DNA of 64,000 nt from Pararhodobacter zhoushanensis (GCF_025949695.1 NZ_JAPDFL010000001.1:1470001-1534000), one strand, 5' to 3'. Numbered from the stretch's first letter, positions 43,808 through 53,503 are shown. Program-made: numbers and translations. The notes: generated by a model from the sequence alone, not told the origin.

Positions 43808-44161
43808 ATGCTGACCGCCGATCCTTGCCGCCCCGATCAATGCCTCGCCGAGGATTGGCTCGGATTTCTGGGCCATCGCTGGAACGCGTTGACGCTCTGG
43901 CAACTGGAGGCCGGCCCGCGCCGGTTTTCCGACTTGCAGGACCGGCTGCCGGGGATTTCGCCCAAAGTGCTGACCGAGCGGCTTGAGGGCTTGCAGGCGC
44001 GCGGGCTGGTCAGCCGTCAGGTCTCGAACGGTTTTCCCCGCACGGTGACCTACGCGTTGACCGTGCAGGGCGCCGGGTTGCGCGGCGTGTTGATGCATCT
44101 CTACGACTGGGCCGAAACCCTGCCGGTGATGGGTGCTGAAAACACGAACGCCGCGCTGTAA
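43808..44161 (+). CDS. HxlR family transcriptional regulator
   Basis: A 117-residue winged-helix protein: CLAEDWLGFLGHRWNALTLWQLEAGPRRFSDLQDRLPGISPKVLTERLEGLQARGLVSRQVSNGFPRTVTYALTVQG. It keeps the N-terminal cysteines near the HTH (DPCRPDQC). It lies 91 bp from, and divergent to, the saccharopine dehydrogenase-like gene and is its probable regulator. Confidence 0.9.
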   Translation: MLTADPCRPDQCLAEDWLGFLGHRWNALTLWQLEAGPRRFSDLQDRLPGISPKVLTERLEGLQARGLVSRQVSNGFPRTVTYALTVQGAGLRGVLMHLYDWAETLPVMGAENTNAAL

Positions 44162-44184
44162 GGGCGCGGCGTTTCGGGGGAGGG

Positions 44185-44260
<76 letters not shown>

Positions 44261-44419
44261 ACACGCGGCGGTTTTGCGGCATTCGGGAGGCGCTGTCAAG
44301 GGTGGCGACGGGAATTGGCGGGGCTTTGCAGGCGCAGCGAAGACGTTGCCCTCGACCCTGCACAAGGGTATGGTGAACGACTGTTAACCAGCGTTTTCCC
44401 CAAGCCAAGGATCGACCTG

Positions 44420-44878
44420 ATGTCGCTGCGCGCCCGGATCTCCGAGGACCTCAAGACTGCCATGAAGGCAAAGGACACGCTGCGCCTGTCCACGCTGCGG
44501 CTGATCAATGCCGCGATCAAGGATCGCGATATTGCCCTGCGCGGCGAAGGCGAAGACCGCGAAATGACCGATGTCGAGATCACCGCCGTGATGTCGCGCA
44601 TGGTCAAACAGCGTCAGGAAAGCGCGCGCGCCTATGAAGAGGGCGGGCGGCTGGAGCTGGTCGAGCGCGAGCTTGACGAGATCAAGGTGATCGAAGGCTA
44701 TCTGCCGCGTCAGTTGAGCGATGACGAGGTCGACGCCGCGATCGCCGCGACGATTTCCGAGCTTGAAGCCTCGTCGATCCGCGATATGGGCCGGGTGATG
44801 AATGCGTTGAAAACGCAGTTTACCGGGCAGATGGATTTCGGCGCTGTCGGGCCGATGGTCAAATCCCGGCTCAGCTGA
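44420..44878 (+). CDS. GatB/YqeY domain-containing protein
   Basis: A 152-residue protein: [36 protein letters not shown], then [42 protein letters not shown] and [21 protein letters not shown]. This is the stand-alone YqeY family, related to the tRNA-binding tail of GatB; its role is not firmly known. AAGGATCGACCTG precedes the ATG. It overlaps the convergent DUF2244 gene by 8 bp. Confidence 0.93.
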   Translation: MSLRARISEDLKTAMKAKDTLRLSTLRLINAAIKDRDIALRGEGEDREMTDVEITAVMSRMVKQRQESARAYEEGGRLELVERELDEIKVIEGYLPRQLSDDEVDAAIAATISELEASSIRDMGRVMNALKTQFTGQMDFGAVGPMVKSRLS

Positions 44879-45380
44879 ACGGGTCGGGCGCGTAGGTTTT
44901 AAACCGCACCAGCAGGTCTGACAGGGCGTCATGCAGGGATGCCCGCTCGTCTGGCGTGAGGTATGCGCCCAGCTCGACCTCGCGCCCGCCGCCGGTCAGG
45001 ATCAGGTAATTCTCAACCGGGCCGCCCCGAGGCACCAGCCGCAGCGACACCCAATGCGGATCGGCGCGCCATTGCTGTTGCGGGCTGCGCGGGTTGGTCC
45101 GGGTCAGGGTGATTTCTGCCCGGCTCAGGGTCAGTTCCTCAAGGATCTGGCGGTCGCGCCAGTTGCGGTCCAGCCCGTACCACAGACCCCACAGCGCGAT
45201 GCCGGCAAAGGGCAACAGACCCCACAGCACCGGCGAGCCGATCACCGCCAGCAGCGGAATTGCCAGCGTTCCGGCCGCCATGCCAACAGCCATCACAAAG
45301 CCGCGCGGGTTCAGCGCGTTATGCGGCCACGCGCGCAGCGTTGCCTGCGTGGGGCTGTCTTGGGTCAGGGCATAGGGCAT
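44871..45380 (-). CDS. DUF2244 domain-containing membrane protein
   Basis: A 169-residue protein with two adjacent transmembrane segments (about residues 27-70: [20 protein letters not shown] and [19 protein letters not shown]) followed by a beta-rich cytoplasmic domain ([25 protein letters not shown]). The order fits DUF2244, common beside ctaG/cox or unrelated genes in alphaproteobacteria; the function is unknown. Its ATG overlaps the GST stop by one base. Confidence 0.85.
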   Translation of the reverse strand: MPYALTQDSPTQATLRAWPHNALNPRGFVMAVGMAAGTLAIPLLAVIGSPVLWGLLPFAGIALWGLWYGLDRNWRDRQILEELTLSRAEITLTRTNPRSPQQQWRADPHWVSLRLVPRGGPVENYLILTGGGREVELGAYLTPDERASLHDALSDLLVRFKTYAPDPFS

Positions 45381-46021
45381 CAGGCCGGGCGCAGCGCGTC
45401 GTACGAGACCATGACATGCTCGGCATAGGCGGGACGCGCGCAGAGCCGGTCGTAATAGGCCTGCAGAGCGGGCAGATCGGCGCGGGCGATGTCGAGGGTG
45501 AAGTAGCGGTACAGAATGTTTCCCATATGAATATCGGCCAGCGTCAGCGTGTTGCCCATCATATAGGGGTGCAGGGCCAGCCGGGCCTCGGCCATCTGAA
45601 ACTTGGCGGTCAGCGCCTTGAGGCTGGCCTCAAGGGCAGCCGTATTCCTGACCTCGGGCTTTTGGAAAATCATCGGCATGAACACCTGCCCGCCGAAGGG
45701 CAGGATGATGTTGATCTTGGCCCATTCCGCCCAGCGGTCGACGTCGGCGCGGGCGCCCGGCTCGACGGGCCAGAAGCTGTCAGGCGCGTAGCTGTTGGCC
45801 AGATACCGCAGGATCGCCGCTGATTCCCACAGCACCGGCCCGTCGCCGTCCTGCACCACCGGGACGGTGCCATTGGGGTTCATCGCCAGAAATTCGGGCG
45901 TGCCTGTGACGCCGAAGCGGTGGCCTGCGTCGATGCGGGCGTGGGTCAGGCCCAGCTCGGCCACCGCCCACATGACGGCTTGCACATTGGAGGAATCGCG
46001 TCGGCCCCAGATGGTCAGCAT
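45380..46021 (-). CDS. Glutathione S-transferase family protein
   Basis: A 213-residue protein with an N-terminal thioredoxin-like domain (LTIWGRRDSSNVQAVMWAVAELGL, then cis-Pro in GTVPVVQDGDGPVLWESAAILRYLA) and a helical C-terminal domain. The Ser in RRDSSNVQ is at the position of the glutathione-activating residue in Ser-type GSTs. The substrate is unknown; detoxification or metabolism of electrophiles is usual. It is coupled to the DUF2244 gene. Confidence 0.9.
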   Translation of the reverse strand: MLTIWGRRDSSNVQAVMWAVAELGLTHARIDAGHRFGVTGTPEFLAMNPNGTVPVVQDGDGPVLWESAAILRYLANSYAPDSFWPVEPGARADVDRWAEWAKINIILPFGGQVFMPMIFQKPEVRNTAALEASLKALTAKFQMAEARLALHPYMMGNTLTLADIHMGNILYRYFTLDIARADLPALQAYYDRLCARPAYAEHVMVSYDALRPA

Positions 46022-46061
46022 GGTTGCGCCTTGTGTTGGGTTGGGTCTGTGTTCTGCGGTC

Positions 46062-46460
46062 TTATAGCAGGGTTTCCGCGCTGGCGATCACGCGGATCTC
46101 GACCAGCGCGCCGTCGCGGCGCAGCCCGGCGACCTCGACCGCTGTCCAGGCTGGGAAGGGGTCTTGGACATAGTGGCGCCGGACGGCGGCGAAAGTGTCG
46201 AAATGGTCGCGTAGACCGACATGGTAGGTGGTCATCTCGACCACGGCGTCAAAGCCCAGCCCGGCCTCTGCCAGTACCGCGCCGATCTTGTCGAAGGCGT
46301 TGCTGAACTGCGCTTCGGGGTCGACCGGCATCTCACCCGTCGGGGCGCTGCCGGTCATGCCGGTAAGGAACAGATGACCGCCAGAAAGCACACCCGGCGA
46401 CAGCGCCAGCTGGCGGACGGCATCGCCGGACCCGGGCGGGATGATGGCTTTGGGGGGCAT
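46062..46460 (-). CDS. Rid family protein, not classical RidA
   Basis: A 132-residue YjgF/YER057c/UK114-type chorismate-mutase-like fold: LSPGVLSGGHLFLTGMTG, QFSNAFDKIGAVLAEAGLGFDAVVEMTTYHVGL and FPAWTAVEVAGLRRDGALVEIRVIA. In true RidA the segment reads PARxxVEVA with a catalytic Arg; here that position is Trp (PAWTAVEVA). It is therefore likely one of the Rid subfamilies without 2-aminoacrylate deaminase activity. It lies downstream of ctaD, beyond a terminator. Confidence 0.85.
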   Translation of the reverse strand: MPPKAIIPPGSGDAVRQLALSPGVLSGGHLFLTGMTGSAPTGEMPVDPEAQFSNAFDKIGAVLAEAGLGFDAVVEMTTYHVGLRDHFDTFAAVRRHYVQDPFPAWTAVEVAGLRRDGALVEIRVIASAETLL

Positions 46461-46486
46461 CGCGGACTCACGCTGGGGGGAACGCA

Positions 46487-46512
46487 AAAGGCCCCGGGGT
46501 GAACCGGGGCCT
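46487..46512 (-). terminator. Rho-independent terminator of ctaD
   Basis: On the minus strand AGGCCCCGG pairs with CCGGGGCCT around a 6-base loop, then TTTTGC. It lies 17 bases after the ctaD stop and separates ctaD from the Rid-family gene. Confidence 0.9.
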
Positions 46513-46528
46513 CTCAAAATGGTGTGCC

Positions 46529-48193
46529 TCAGTGGGCGTGGCTGTGATCCCAGTCTTCACGCTTGGGCAGCTGCTCGAACGTGTGCTCCGGCGGCGGGCA
46601 GGGCAGGGTCCATTCCAGCGTGTCGGCGTGCTCGTTCCAGTAGTTGTTCTCGGTGACGCGTTTGCCGAAGAACAGCGTGTAGAACACGACCCCGATGAAG
46701 AACACGAACGACGCGAAGGACAGGAAGGCGCCCAGCGAGCTGACGTAGTTCCACAGTGCAAAGGCTTCCGGATAGTCGATGTACCGGCGCGGCATGCCCT
46801 GACGACCCAGGAAGTGCTGCGGGAAGAAGGTCAGGTTGGCACCGATGAACATCACCCAGAAGTGAAGCTTGCCCGCCCATTCCGGGTACTGACGGCCCGA
46901 CATCTTGCCCATCCAGTAATAGATCCCGGCGAACAGCGCAAACACGGCACCCAGCGACATCACGTAGTGGAAGTGCGCCACGACATAATAGGTGTCGTGA
47001 TAGATGCGGTCCACAGGGGCCTGGCTGAGCACGATACCGGTCACACCGCCGACGGTGAACAGGAACAGGAAGCCAAAGGCCCACAGCATCGGCGTTTCAA
47101 ACGACAGCGAGCCGCGCCACATCGTGGCGATCCAGCTGAAGATCTTGACGCCGGTTGGCACGGCGATCGTCATCGTGGCCATCATGAAATACGTCTGCTG
47201 GGTCAGCGACATGCCCACGGTGTACATGTGGTGCGCCCAGACGACAAAGCCCAGCGCCGCAATGGCAACCATCGCGTAGACCATCGGCAGATAGCCAAAG
47301 ATCGGCTTGCGCGAGAAGGTCGCGATGACGTGGCTGACGATGCCGAAACCGGGGATGATGATGATGTACACTTCCGGGTGGCCAAAGAACCACAGGATGT
47401 GCTGGTACAGGATCGGGTCACCGCCACCGGCCGGGTCAAAGAACGTCGTGCCAAAGTTGCGGTCGGTCAGCAGCATGGTGATGGCACCGGCCAGAACCGG
47501 CAGCGCCAGCAGGATCATCCACGCGGTGACGAACACCGACCAGGCGAACAGCGGCACTTTGTGCAGCGTCATGCCCGGCGCGCGCATGTTCAGGAAGGTG
47601 GTGATGATGTTGATCGCGCCCAGGATCGACGAGGCACCCGACAGGTGGACGGCGAAGATCGCGAAGTCCATCGAGTAGCCCGACTCACGGGTCGACAGCG
47701 GCGGGTACAGAACCCAGCCGGTGCCTGCGCCGTTCTGGCCTTCACCGCCCGGGACGAACAGCGAAACGACCGCCAGCGAAGCGCCTGCGACATACAGCCA
47801 GTAGCTGAGGTTGTTGAGGCGCGGGAACGCCATGTCCGGTGCACCGATGTGCAGCGGCATGAAGTAGTTGCCGAAACCGCCAAACAGCGCCGGGATGACG
47901 ACGAAGAACATCATCAGCACGCCGTGGGCGGTGACGAGCACGTTCCACAGGTGGCCGTTGGGCGTTTCGCAATCGGAGCTGGCCAACAGGCGCGCGCCTT
48001 CCATGCACATGTGCTGCACGCCGGGGTGCATCAGCTCAAGGCGCATGAAGACGGTGAGCGCTACTGCGACGAAACCCACAAGTCCTGCGGTGAACAGATA
48101 AAGGACGCCGATGTCCTTGTGGTTGGTGGACATGAACCAGCGGGTAAAGAACCCTCGCTGGTCTTCATGTCCATGAGCGGCTGCGTTGGCCAT
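46529..48193 (-). CDS. ctaD: Cytochrome c oxidase subunit I (aa3 type)
   Basis: A 554-residue, twelve-helix heme-copper oxidase subunit. Heme a His in [11 protein letters not shown]; CuB His and cross-linked Tyr in [14 protein letters not shown]; CuB His pair in [11 protein letters not shown]; heme a3 and a ligands in [12 protein letters not shown]-channel residues are in [21 protein letters not shown]. This is a type A1 oxidase pumping protons across the inner membrane. As in other Rhodobacteraceae it stands apart from the ctaCBGE cluster. The ATG at 48193 is preceded by GGGAG. An FNR-like site upstream suggests oxygen control. Confidence 0.98.
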   Translation of the reverse strand: MANAAAHGHEDQRGFFTRWFMSTNHKDIGVLYLFTAGLVGFVAVALTVFMRLELMHPGVQHMCMEGARLLASSDCETPNGHLWNVLVTAHGVLMMFFVVIPALFGGFGNYFMPLHIGAPDMAFPRLNNLSYWLYVAGASLAVVSLFVPGGEGQNGAGTGWVLYPPLSTRESGYSMDFAIFAVHLSGASSILGAINIITTFLNMRAPGMTLHKVPLFAWSVFVTAWMILLALPVLAGAITMLLTDRNFGTTFFDPAGGGDPILYQHILWFFGHPEVYIIIIPGFGIVSHVIATFSRKPIFGYLPMVYAMVAIAALGFVVWAHHMYTVGMSLTQQTYFMMATMTIAVPTGVKIFSWIATMWRGSLSFETPMLWAFGFLFLFTVGGVTGIVLSQAPVDRIYHDTYYVVAHFHYVMSLGAVFALFAGIYYWMGKMSGRQYPEWAGKLHFWVMFIGANLTFFPQHFLGRQGMPRRYIDYPEAFALWNYVSSLGAFLSFASFVFFIGVVFYTLFFGKRVTENNYWNEHADTLEWTLPCPPPEHTFEQLPKREDWDHSHAH

Positions 48194-48530
48194 GAGTTGC
48201 TCCCGTATCCCTAGGCGAATTTTTTCATTGCGCGGAATCCCCCGCTGCGGCGCAGAACCGCAGCAGAGACCTTGATCCGTTCTAGATTGCCCGGCGCGCG
48301 GCGGCAACGTCCCTGATGTCGCAGAGTGGAAAAATTTGATGCAGATCATGGTCATTCTTGCGGACGCGCCGGGTTTGACCCCGATTTGTATCGGCCAGGG
48401 CCGCCCAGGGGGCCCGATGCGCCCGGGGCGATCACAAATTCCGGGGCATTGCTGTAACAATAGGTCAGTCGCATTGACATAGTGCCCGGCCGGGCGCCTT
48501 CTCCGCTCCGATTTCGTCAGGAGAATGGTC
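48194..48530. other. Intergenic region between divergent ctaD and aminotransferase
   Basis: This 337-bp gap carries the regulatory region of ctaD (minus) and of the aminotransferase (plus). It contains the FNR-like dyad at 48336-48349, a GC-rich inverted repeat near 48400-48435 (CCCGATGCGCCCGGG), and no open frame with coding character. Confidence 0.6.
48336..48349. promoter_or_regulatory. FNR/FnrL-type binding site upstream of ctaD
   Basis: TTGATGCAGATCAT differs from the FNR consensus TTGAT-N4-ATCAA at one outer base. It sits about 145 bp upstream of the ctaD ATG, in the divergent promoter region. Regulation of aa3 oxidase by FnrL fits family knowledge; the site itself is unproven. Confidence 0.55.
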
Positions 48531-49739
48531 ATGGATTGGCAAAAAGTGCTCGCAGAGCGCAATACACGCATGAAAGCATCCGAGATCCGCGAGCTTTTGA
48601 AACTTTTGGATCAGCCCGAGATCATTTCCTTTGCTGGCGGCATCCCCGACCCCGCGCTGTTTCCGACGCAGGCCTTCGCTGACGCGATGCACGCGACGCT
48701 GACCGGTCCGGCCTCGGGTGCCGCGTTGCAGTATTCGGTTTCCGAGGGGTATCGCCCGCTGCGCGACTGGATCGCCGGGCAGATGGCTGCCATTGGCGTG
48801 CCCTGCGATGCGGATAACATCCTGATCACGTCAGGCTCACAGCAAGCGCTTGATTATCTGGGGAAACTCTTCCTCGATCCCGACGACACGGCGCTGGTCA
48901 CCTGGCCGACCTACATGGGTGCCTTGGGGGCGTTCAACGCCTATCAACCGCGCTACGAACGCCTTGATCCGCACAGCAACCGGCCCGTCGAAGCGCTGGC
49001 CGAGGCGGCTTCCGAGGCCGGTGGCCGGGTGAAATTTGCCTATCTCTCTGCCGATTTCGCCAACCCTACCGGCGAGACGCTGGATCGGGCGGGGCGCGAG
49101 GCGCTGCTCGACATGGCCGAGTCGCTGGACATCGCGGTGATCGAGGACGCCGCCTATCAGGTTCTGCGGTATGACGGCGCGCCGGTCGCGCCGATTCTGG
49201 CGCTGGAGCTGGCGCGCAAGGGTGATCTCGAGGCGTGCCGCACGATTTATTGTGGCTCGTTCTCCAAGGTGCTCTCGCCGGGACTTCGTGTGGGCTGGGT
49301 TGTCGCGGCCAAGCCGGTGATCGCCCGGCTGGTGTTGATGAAGCAGGCCGCTGACCTGCATTCCCCGACCCTGAACCAGATCGCCACCGACCACGTCGCC
49401 CGCGCGATCTTTCCTGAGCATGTCGCCAGACTGCGCTCGGTCTACGCCGCACGCCGCGACGCGATGCTGGCCGCGCTGGCACAGCACATGCCCGAGGGCG
49501 TGCGCTGGACCAGGCCTGAGGGGGGCATGTTTGTCTGGCTGACCCTGCCCGAGGGCATGGACGGGGCCGCGTTGCTGGCGCAGTCGCTCAAGACCGAAAA
49601 GGTCGCCTTCGTGCCCGGCCGTGCGTTCTTCGCCGATGGCTCGAACGGCAACACGCTGCGGCTTGCGTTCTCTGTCGCCGACGAGGCGATGATCGCCGAG
49701 GGGATCAGGCGGCTGGGCCGCCTGATCGGCGGGGCTTAG
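48531..49739 (+). CDS. PLP-dependent aminotransferase (class I/II, 2-aminoadipate type)
   Basis: A 402-residue fold-type I aminotransferase: [52 protein letters not shown], the PLP-phosphate site and [24 protein letters not shown], and the PLP lysine in [18 protein letters not shown]. The pattern resembles LysN/2-aminoadipate and aromatic aminotransferases; the amino donor is unknown. The ATG at 48531 is chosen because AGGAG lies 7 bases upstream, too close to the ATG at 48525. It overlaps the convergent small secreted-protein gene by 4 bp. Confidence 0.92.
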   Translation: MDWQKVLAERNTRMKASEIRELLKLLDQPEIISFAGGIPDPALFPTQAFADAMHATLTGPASGAALQYSVSEGYRPLRDWIAGQMAAIGVPCDADNILITSGSQQALDYLGKLFLDPDDTALVTWPTYMGALGAFNAYQPRYERLDPHSNRPVEALAEAASEAGGRVKFAYLSADFANPTGETLDRAGREALLDMAESLDIAVIEDAAYQVLRYDGAPVAPILALELARKGDLEACRTIYCGSFSKVLSPGLRVGWVVAAKPVIARLVLMKQAADLHSPTLNQIATDHVARAIFPEHVARLRSVYAARRDAMLAALAQHMPEGVRWTRPEGGMFVWLTLPEGMDGAALLAQSLKTEKVAFVPGRAFFADGSNGNTLRLAFSVADEAMIAEGIRRLGRLIGGA

Positions 49740-50104
49740 TCGAACCGGATGCCGGTGTTCTCCAGAAAGACCGCCGCGGTGCCGCAATAGGTGACGATCA
49801 GTTCCTGTATCGAGCCGTCTTCATAGGTGATGCGGGTCTTCAGGTCACACTGGCCGCCCATGTCGAAGGGGAACTGCAGGGTCAGGCCGGTGCCCGGCAC
49901 CATGCGTTGCGCCAGCCAGTTGTTGCTGTAGCCGCCCGCGGGCATCATCACGGCAAAGGAATCCACGCCGCGCGCGGTGTCGTTGAACAGGTTGAAGCTG
50001 GTGTCGTCGGCATGCAGGTCCTGCGCGACGGAAGGCGCGGCGAGCGCCACAAAGGCGGCAGCGCCGAGCGCCCGGACAAGGGCGCGGTAGGGGGTGAGGG
50101 TCAT
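49736..50104 (-). CDS. Small secreted hypothetical protein
   Basis: A 122-residue protein with a signal peptide (LVRALGAAAFVALAAPSVAQD, about 1-28). The mature part contains TSFNLFNDTARGVDSFAVMMPAGGYSNNWLAQRMVPG and two cysteines about 25 residues apart (GGQCDLKT and VTYCGTA), which could form a disulfide in the periplasm. I do not recognise a named family. It follows, on the same strand, lipB by 114 bp. Confidence 0.7.
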   Translation of the reverse strand: MTLTPYRALVRALGAAAFVALAAPSVAQDLHADDTSFNLFNDTARGVDSFAVMMPAGGYSNNWLAQRMVPGTGLTLQFPFDMGGQCDLKTRITYEDGSIQELIVTYCGTAAVFLENTGIRFD

Positions 50105-50218
50105 GGAGGGAGATCCTGAAGGGAAAGGGACAGCCGCGCGACGCTATGGTGGCGCGCCCCTTAAAGATAGTGGAATTTTTCGTCTTGATGTCATGGGTTT
50201 GTGGCCAGCAGACGGGGC

Positions 50219-50881
50219 TCAACCGCAGGGGGTCTGCCGCGCGAACACCGCGTGAAACTGTCGCTGCAGCGCGACATCCAGATCGTCCATCGTCACCGGC
50301 AGTCCCAGATCAACCAGCGAGGTCACCCCGTGCTCCTTGATCCCGCAGGGCACGATGCCGGAAAAATGCTCCAGCTCCGGCTCGACGTTGATCGAGATGC
50401 CGTGAAAGCTGACCCAGCGCCGCAGCTTGACCCCGATCGCGGCGATCTTGTCCTCTCGCGCGGTGCCGTCGGGGTTGGGCGCCTTGTCGGGCCGCGTGAC
50501 CCAGACACCAACGCGTCCCGCGCGCCGCTCACCCGTCACATTGAACTCGCCCAGCGTGCGGATCACCCAGTCTTCCAGCTGGTTGACGAAACAGCGCACA
50601 TCGCGGCCGCGGCGGTTCAGATCGAGCATCGCATAGGCCACGCGCTGACCCGGCCCGTGATAGGTGTATTGCCCGCCGCGCCCGGCCTTGAAGACGGGGA
50701 AACGGTCAGGATCGGTCAGATCCTCGATCCGGGCCGAGGTGCCGGCGGTGTACAGCGGCGGGTGTTCAAGCAGCCAGACGGCCTCGTCCGCGGTGCCTGC
50801 GCTGATCGCGGCCACGCGCGCTTCCATCGCTGCCAGGGTCTCGGGATAGGGCTGAAGCCCGGGCAGCACCGACCATTCCAT
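50219..50881 (-). CDS. lipB: Lipoyl(octanoyl) transferase
   Basis: A 220-residue protein. [14 protein letters not shown], the substrate-tunnel block [31 protein letters not shown] with the catalytic-region Lys, and [15 protein letters not shown] with the acyl-accepting Cys are all present. It moves octanoyl groups from acyl carrier protein to lipoyl domains of 2-oxoacid dehydrogenases and GcvH. lipA is not in the window. Confidence 0.96.
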   Translation of the reverse strand: MEWSVLPGLQPYPETLAAMEARVAAISAGTADEAVWLLEHPPLYTAGTSARIEDLTDPDRFPVFKAGRGGQYTYHGPGQRVAYAMLDLNRRGRDVRCFVNQLEDWVIRTLGEFNVTGERRAGRVGVWVTRPDKAPNPDGTAREDKIAAIGVKLRRWVSFHGISINVEPELEHFSGIVPCGIKEHGVTSLVDLGLPVTMDDLDVALQRQFHAVFARQTPCG

Positions 50882-51049
50882 TTTTCTGCACGCCTGATTG
50901 ACTCGTTAGGCGGAAGGTAACGAACCAAGGGCTAGGGTCAATGATTGCTGGGGCCGAATCGTCTTTGACGGGCAATCCGTGCTTGGCGATTTGCGAGTCT
51001 GGGTGCTACGCTTCTCGCCATAGGGTTGCTTTATTATGTTGGGGGTATC

Positions 51050-52693
51050 ATGAACCGCAAGATTTTCACGACGACCGCGCTCGTCGCGGCATTGATGACC
51101 GGTTCCGTCGGTCAGGCCCGCGCCGATGTCGGCAGCGCCATCGCGGGTGGAATTATCGGTGGAATTATCGGTGGGGCCATTCAGGGCCAGCGCCGGCCGA
51201 CGCGCACCACGCGCTATGTCGTGCCCTCTGCCGCCCGGCAAGAAGCGCGTGAGGTGCAGACCGCGCTCAACCATTTCTATTTCCACGTCGGTACGCCCGA
51301 TGGTGTGCTTGGCCGCCAGTCCCGCGCCGGGATTTCGCAGTATCAGGCCTATCTGGGCTTTCCGGTTACCGGCACGCTGGCCGTGTTTGAGCGGCAGGTG
51401 CTGATCTCGGCCTATCAGCGCGCGCAGATCGGCGGGCCTGAAGTGACGCGCGTCACGCAGCGCCATCAGGACGGTTTGCGCGGCCTGCTGACCGTCGTAC
51501 GCGATGAGATGCAGGGCGGCGGCACCCGCGTTCGCAGCGCCGGGGCCTATGGGCTGCCGGGCGAAGTGGCCGACGCGGTCGATGAAATCGCCGCCAGCTC
51601 GGACCCGACGGCCGAGCAACTGGTGCAGCGATCAGGCTTTGTGCAGCTTTCGGATCTGAATGGTGACGGGCGCACCGACTATATCATCGACACCTCGGTG
51701 ACCGGCTCGGCCTTCTGGTGTAACGCGCAGGCCTGTACGGTGCAGGTGTTCGTGTCTACGCCTGACGGCTATCGCCGCAACGACTTTCAGTCCAACAACG
51801 CCACGCCCGCCATGTTCGAGTGCCAGCAATCGTCGTGCCGCCTGACCGAAGGCGGGACCACGACGGTGGCCGCGCTGGGGGGACACGCTGACTCACCGCT
51901 GGCCCCGCCCGTCTCGGCGGCACAGCCGATGGTGCAAAACCCCAACGCGGCAGCGCCGGGCGTTACCGCGACGGGTGGCGGGATGCCCAACTTCTTCGGC
52001 GGGGGCAGCCGTCCGGCACAGACGTCACTCGCATCGCATTGCAACCGCGTGGGTCTGGTGACCTCGGCCAACGGCGGCTACAGCGATGTGACCACGATGA
52101 CCGATCCCGTGTTTACCCTGAACGAACAGTTCTGTCTGGCGCGTGGCTATGCCATCGCCGATGGTGAAGCGATGATGGCGCAGCTTGGCGTGGCATCGCA
52201 GGACGTCGCCGGTCAGTGCGCCGGTCTGGCGACTGCCTTGCAGGCCAATGTTTCCGCCCTGTCGCTGCAACCGCGGGACGTGGTGCTGGCCGGGATGACG
52301 CAATGGATGTTGACCTCGGGGATGAGCACCAGCGATCTGGCGATGAACGCGCGGGTCTGTCTGTCCAGTGGCTATGCGACCGATAACCTGCCGGTGGCAC
52401 TGGGGTCGGCGCTGATTCTGACCGCGCTGGGGGAAACCGCTTATGGCGAGCTGCCCGCGCATCACCTGATGCAAGGCATCGGCGCCGTGCAGCGCCGTGA
52501 TCTGGCCGCCGACTGGTTCAACGCAAGCGTCCCCACCACGATGACCACCGAGGTGGCGTTTCAGCCCGGCCCGGCTTCGCGCAATGCGCTGATCATGGCG
52601 GCTGTCAATGGTGCTACCGGAAGCGTGCCGAGCATGGCGGCACCGGTGCAGCCACAGGTCCAGACGCCCGTCGCGCCCGCTGTCACCAAGTAA
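51050..52693 (+). CDS. Exported protein with glycine zipper and peptidoglycan-binding domain
   Basis: 547 residues. A signal peptide (about 1-26, ending GQARAD) is followed by a glycine zipper (SAIAGGIIGGIIGGAIQGQ, about 31-49), a PG_binding_1-like domain (VQTALNHFYFHVGTPDGVLGRQSRAGISQYQAYLGFPVTG, about 69-110), and a segment with a Ca-loop-like DLNGDGRTDYIID near residue 205. Two cysteine-containing stretches and a helical C-terminal domain (about 325-525) follow, before a Pro/Val-rich tail. It is likely a periplasmic or outer-membrane-associated cell-envelope protein; the zipper may insert in a membrane or oligomerise. The specific role is unknown. Confidence 0.75.
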   Translation: MNRKIFTTTALVAALMTGSVGQARADVGSAIAGGIIGGIIGGAIQGQRRPTRTTRYVVPSAARQEAREVQTALNHFYFHVGTPDGVLGRQSRAGISQYQAYLGFPVTGTLAVFERQVLISAYQRAQIGGPEVTRVTQRHQDGLRGLLTVVRDEMQGGGTRVRSAGAYGLPGEVADAVDEIAASSDPTAEQLVQRSGFVQLSDLNGDGRTDYIIDTSVTGSAFWCNAQACTVQVFVSTPDGYRRNDFQSNNATPAMFECQQSSCRLTEGGTTTVAALGGHADSPLAPPVSAAQPMVQNPNAAAPGVTATGGGMPNFFGGGSRPAQTSLASHCNRVGLVTSANGGYSDVTTMTDPVFTLNEQFCLARGYAIADGEAMMAQLGVASQDVAGQCAGLATALQANVSALSLQPRDVVLAGMTQWMLTSGMSTSDLAMNARVCLSSGYATDNLPVALGSALILTALGETAYGELPAHHLMQGIGAVQRRDLAADWFNASVPTTMTTEVAFQPGPASRNALIMAAVNGATGSVPSMAAPVQPQVQTPVAPAVTK

Positions 52694-52721
52694 CCACCGA
52701 CGCTGAGTATAGCGGTCGGGC

Positions 52722-53503
52722 TCAGAACAGCCCGGCCGCTTTTGCTGCGGCGGCATAGGTGCGGCTGACGGGGATCTCGCGCCCGTCCGATAGGGTCAAC
52801 ACCCCGCGCGCGCCCTCGCGCCGCGCCGCGCGCACCTGATCCAGCGCCACCCAGTGCGACCGGTGCACCTGCAATCCGACGTCGCCGCCGGTTTCGGCGA
52901 TGGCGTCGGACAGGCGCATCAGCAGCAACTCGCGGCCGCGCAGGGTGACCACCTCGACATAGTGATCCTGCACCGACAGCGAGATCAGCGCGCCGCGCTT
53001 GTCCAGCGGCAGCCGGGCCAACAGGCGCGGCGGTTGCGGGCTGGTGGTTTGCAGCGTGGCGGGCGTGGCAGGCGGGGGAAGCCCCAGATGAAGGCCGCGG
53101 TGACCATCAGCGCGATTGGGACGGTCGAGGTGAGCAAGTCGGCCACCGCGCCCCGGTCGGTGACGTAAAAGCCAAAGGCCAGAACGTTGAGCACCCCCAC
53201 AACCGCCGCCGTCACCGCCGAAACCGTCAGGCTGGCGATCAGCCATTGTCCGATCCGCCCGATCCCCCGCCGCGCCAGCGCGTGCACGCATCCCTGTGTG
53301 GCCAGCCATCCCGCGCCCAGGGTCAGCACGACCACCGCCGCCCAATACGCCAGGCGCGTGGCGAATCCCAGCGAGGCCAGCGTGCCGAACGGCCCTGAAA
53401 CCGCCAGCGCGACCACCACCGCAGCGACAATCACCCAGGGGCCGGGACGGCTGAACGCCGCGTGCATTTCACGAAGCGCAAGGCGCAGGGCGGTATCGTT
53501 CAC
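52722..53503 (-). CDS. LytTR membrane transcriptional regulator, frameshifted
   Basis: The GTG at 53503 has GAGGATCTGC upstream. The first frame encodes four hydrophobic helices (WVIVAAVVVALAVSG; AYWAAVVVLTLGAGWLA; WLIASLTVSAVTAAVVG; STVPIALMVTAAFIWG). The sequence then continues in the -1 frame as GLPPPATPATLQTT and a LytTR DNA-binding domain (ALISLSVQDHYVEVVT, VHRSHWVALDQV, LSDGREIPVSRTYAA). The join is at minus-strand GGGG-CTT-CCCCC (53074-53085); one extra G would restore a single protein of about 260 residues. I infer a sequencing indel or a recently broken gene; no classical slippery heptamer is present. Confidence 0.78.

Noticed and set aside
46499..48214. A 571-codon plus-strand frame opposite ctaD
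   Set aside because: ctaD is unmistakable on the minus strand; the opposite frame is charged, repetitive and without any recognisable domain.
51147..51175. GGAATTATCGGT tandem repeat as a phase-variable microsatellite
   Set aside because: Units are 12 bp and in frame, encoding the glycine zipper GGIIGGIIGG, so they are explained by protein structure; copy change would not shift the frame.
53074..53085. Programmed -1 frameshift in the LytTR gene
   Set aside because: The frames are offset as needed, but GGCTTCCCCCGC contains no X-XXY-YYZ slippery heptamer in frame and no clear stimulatory structure was identified, so an indel is simpler.
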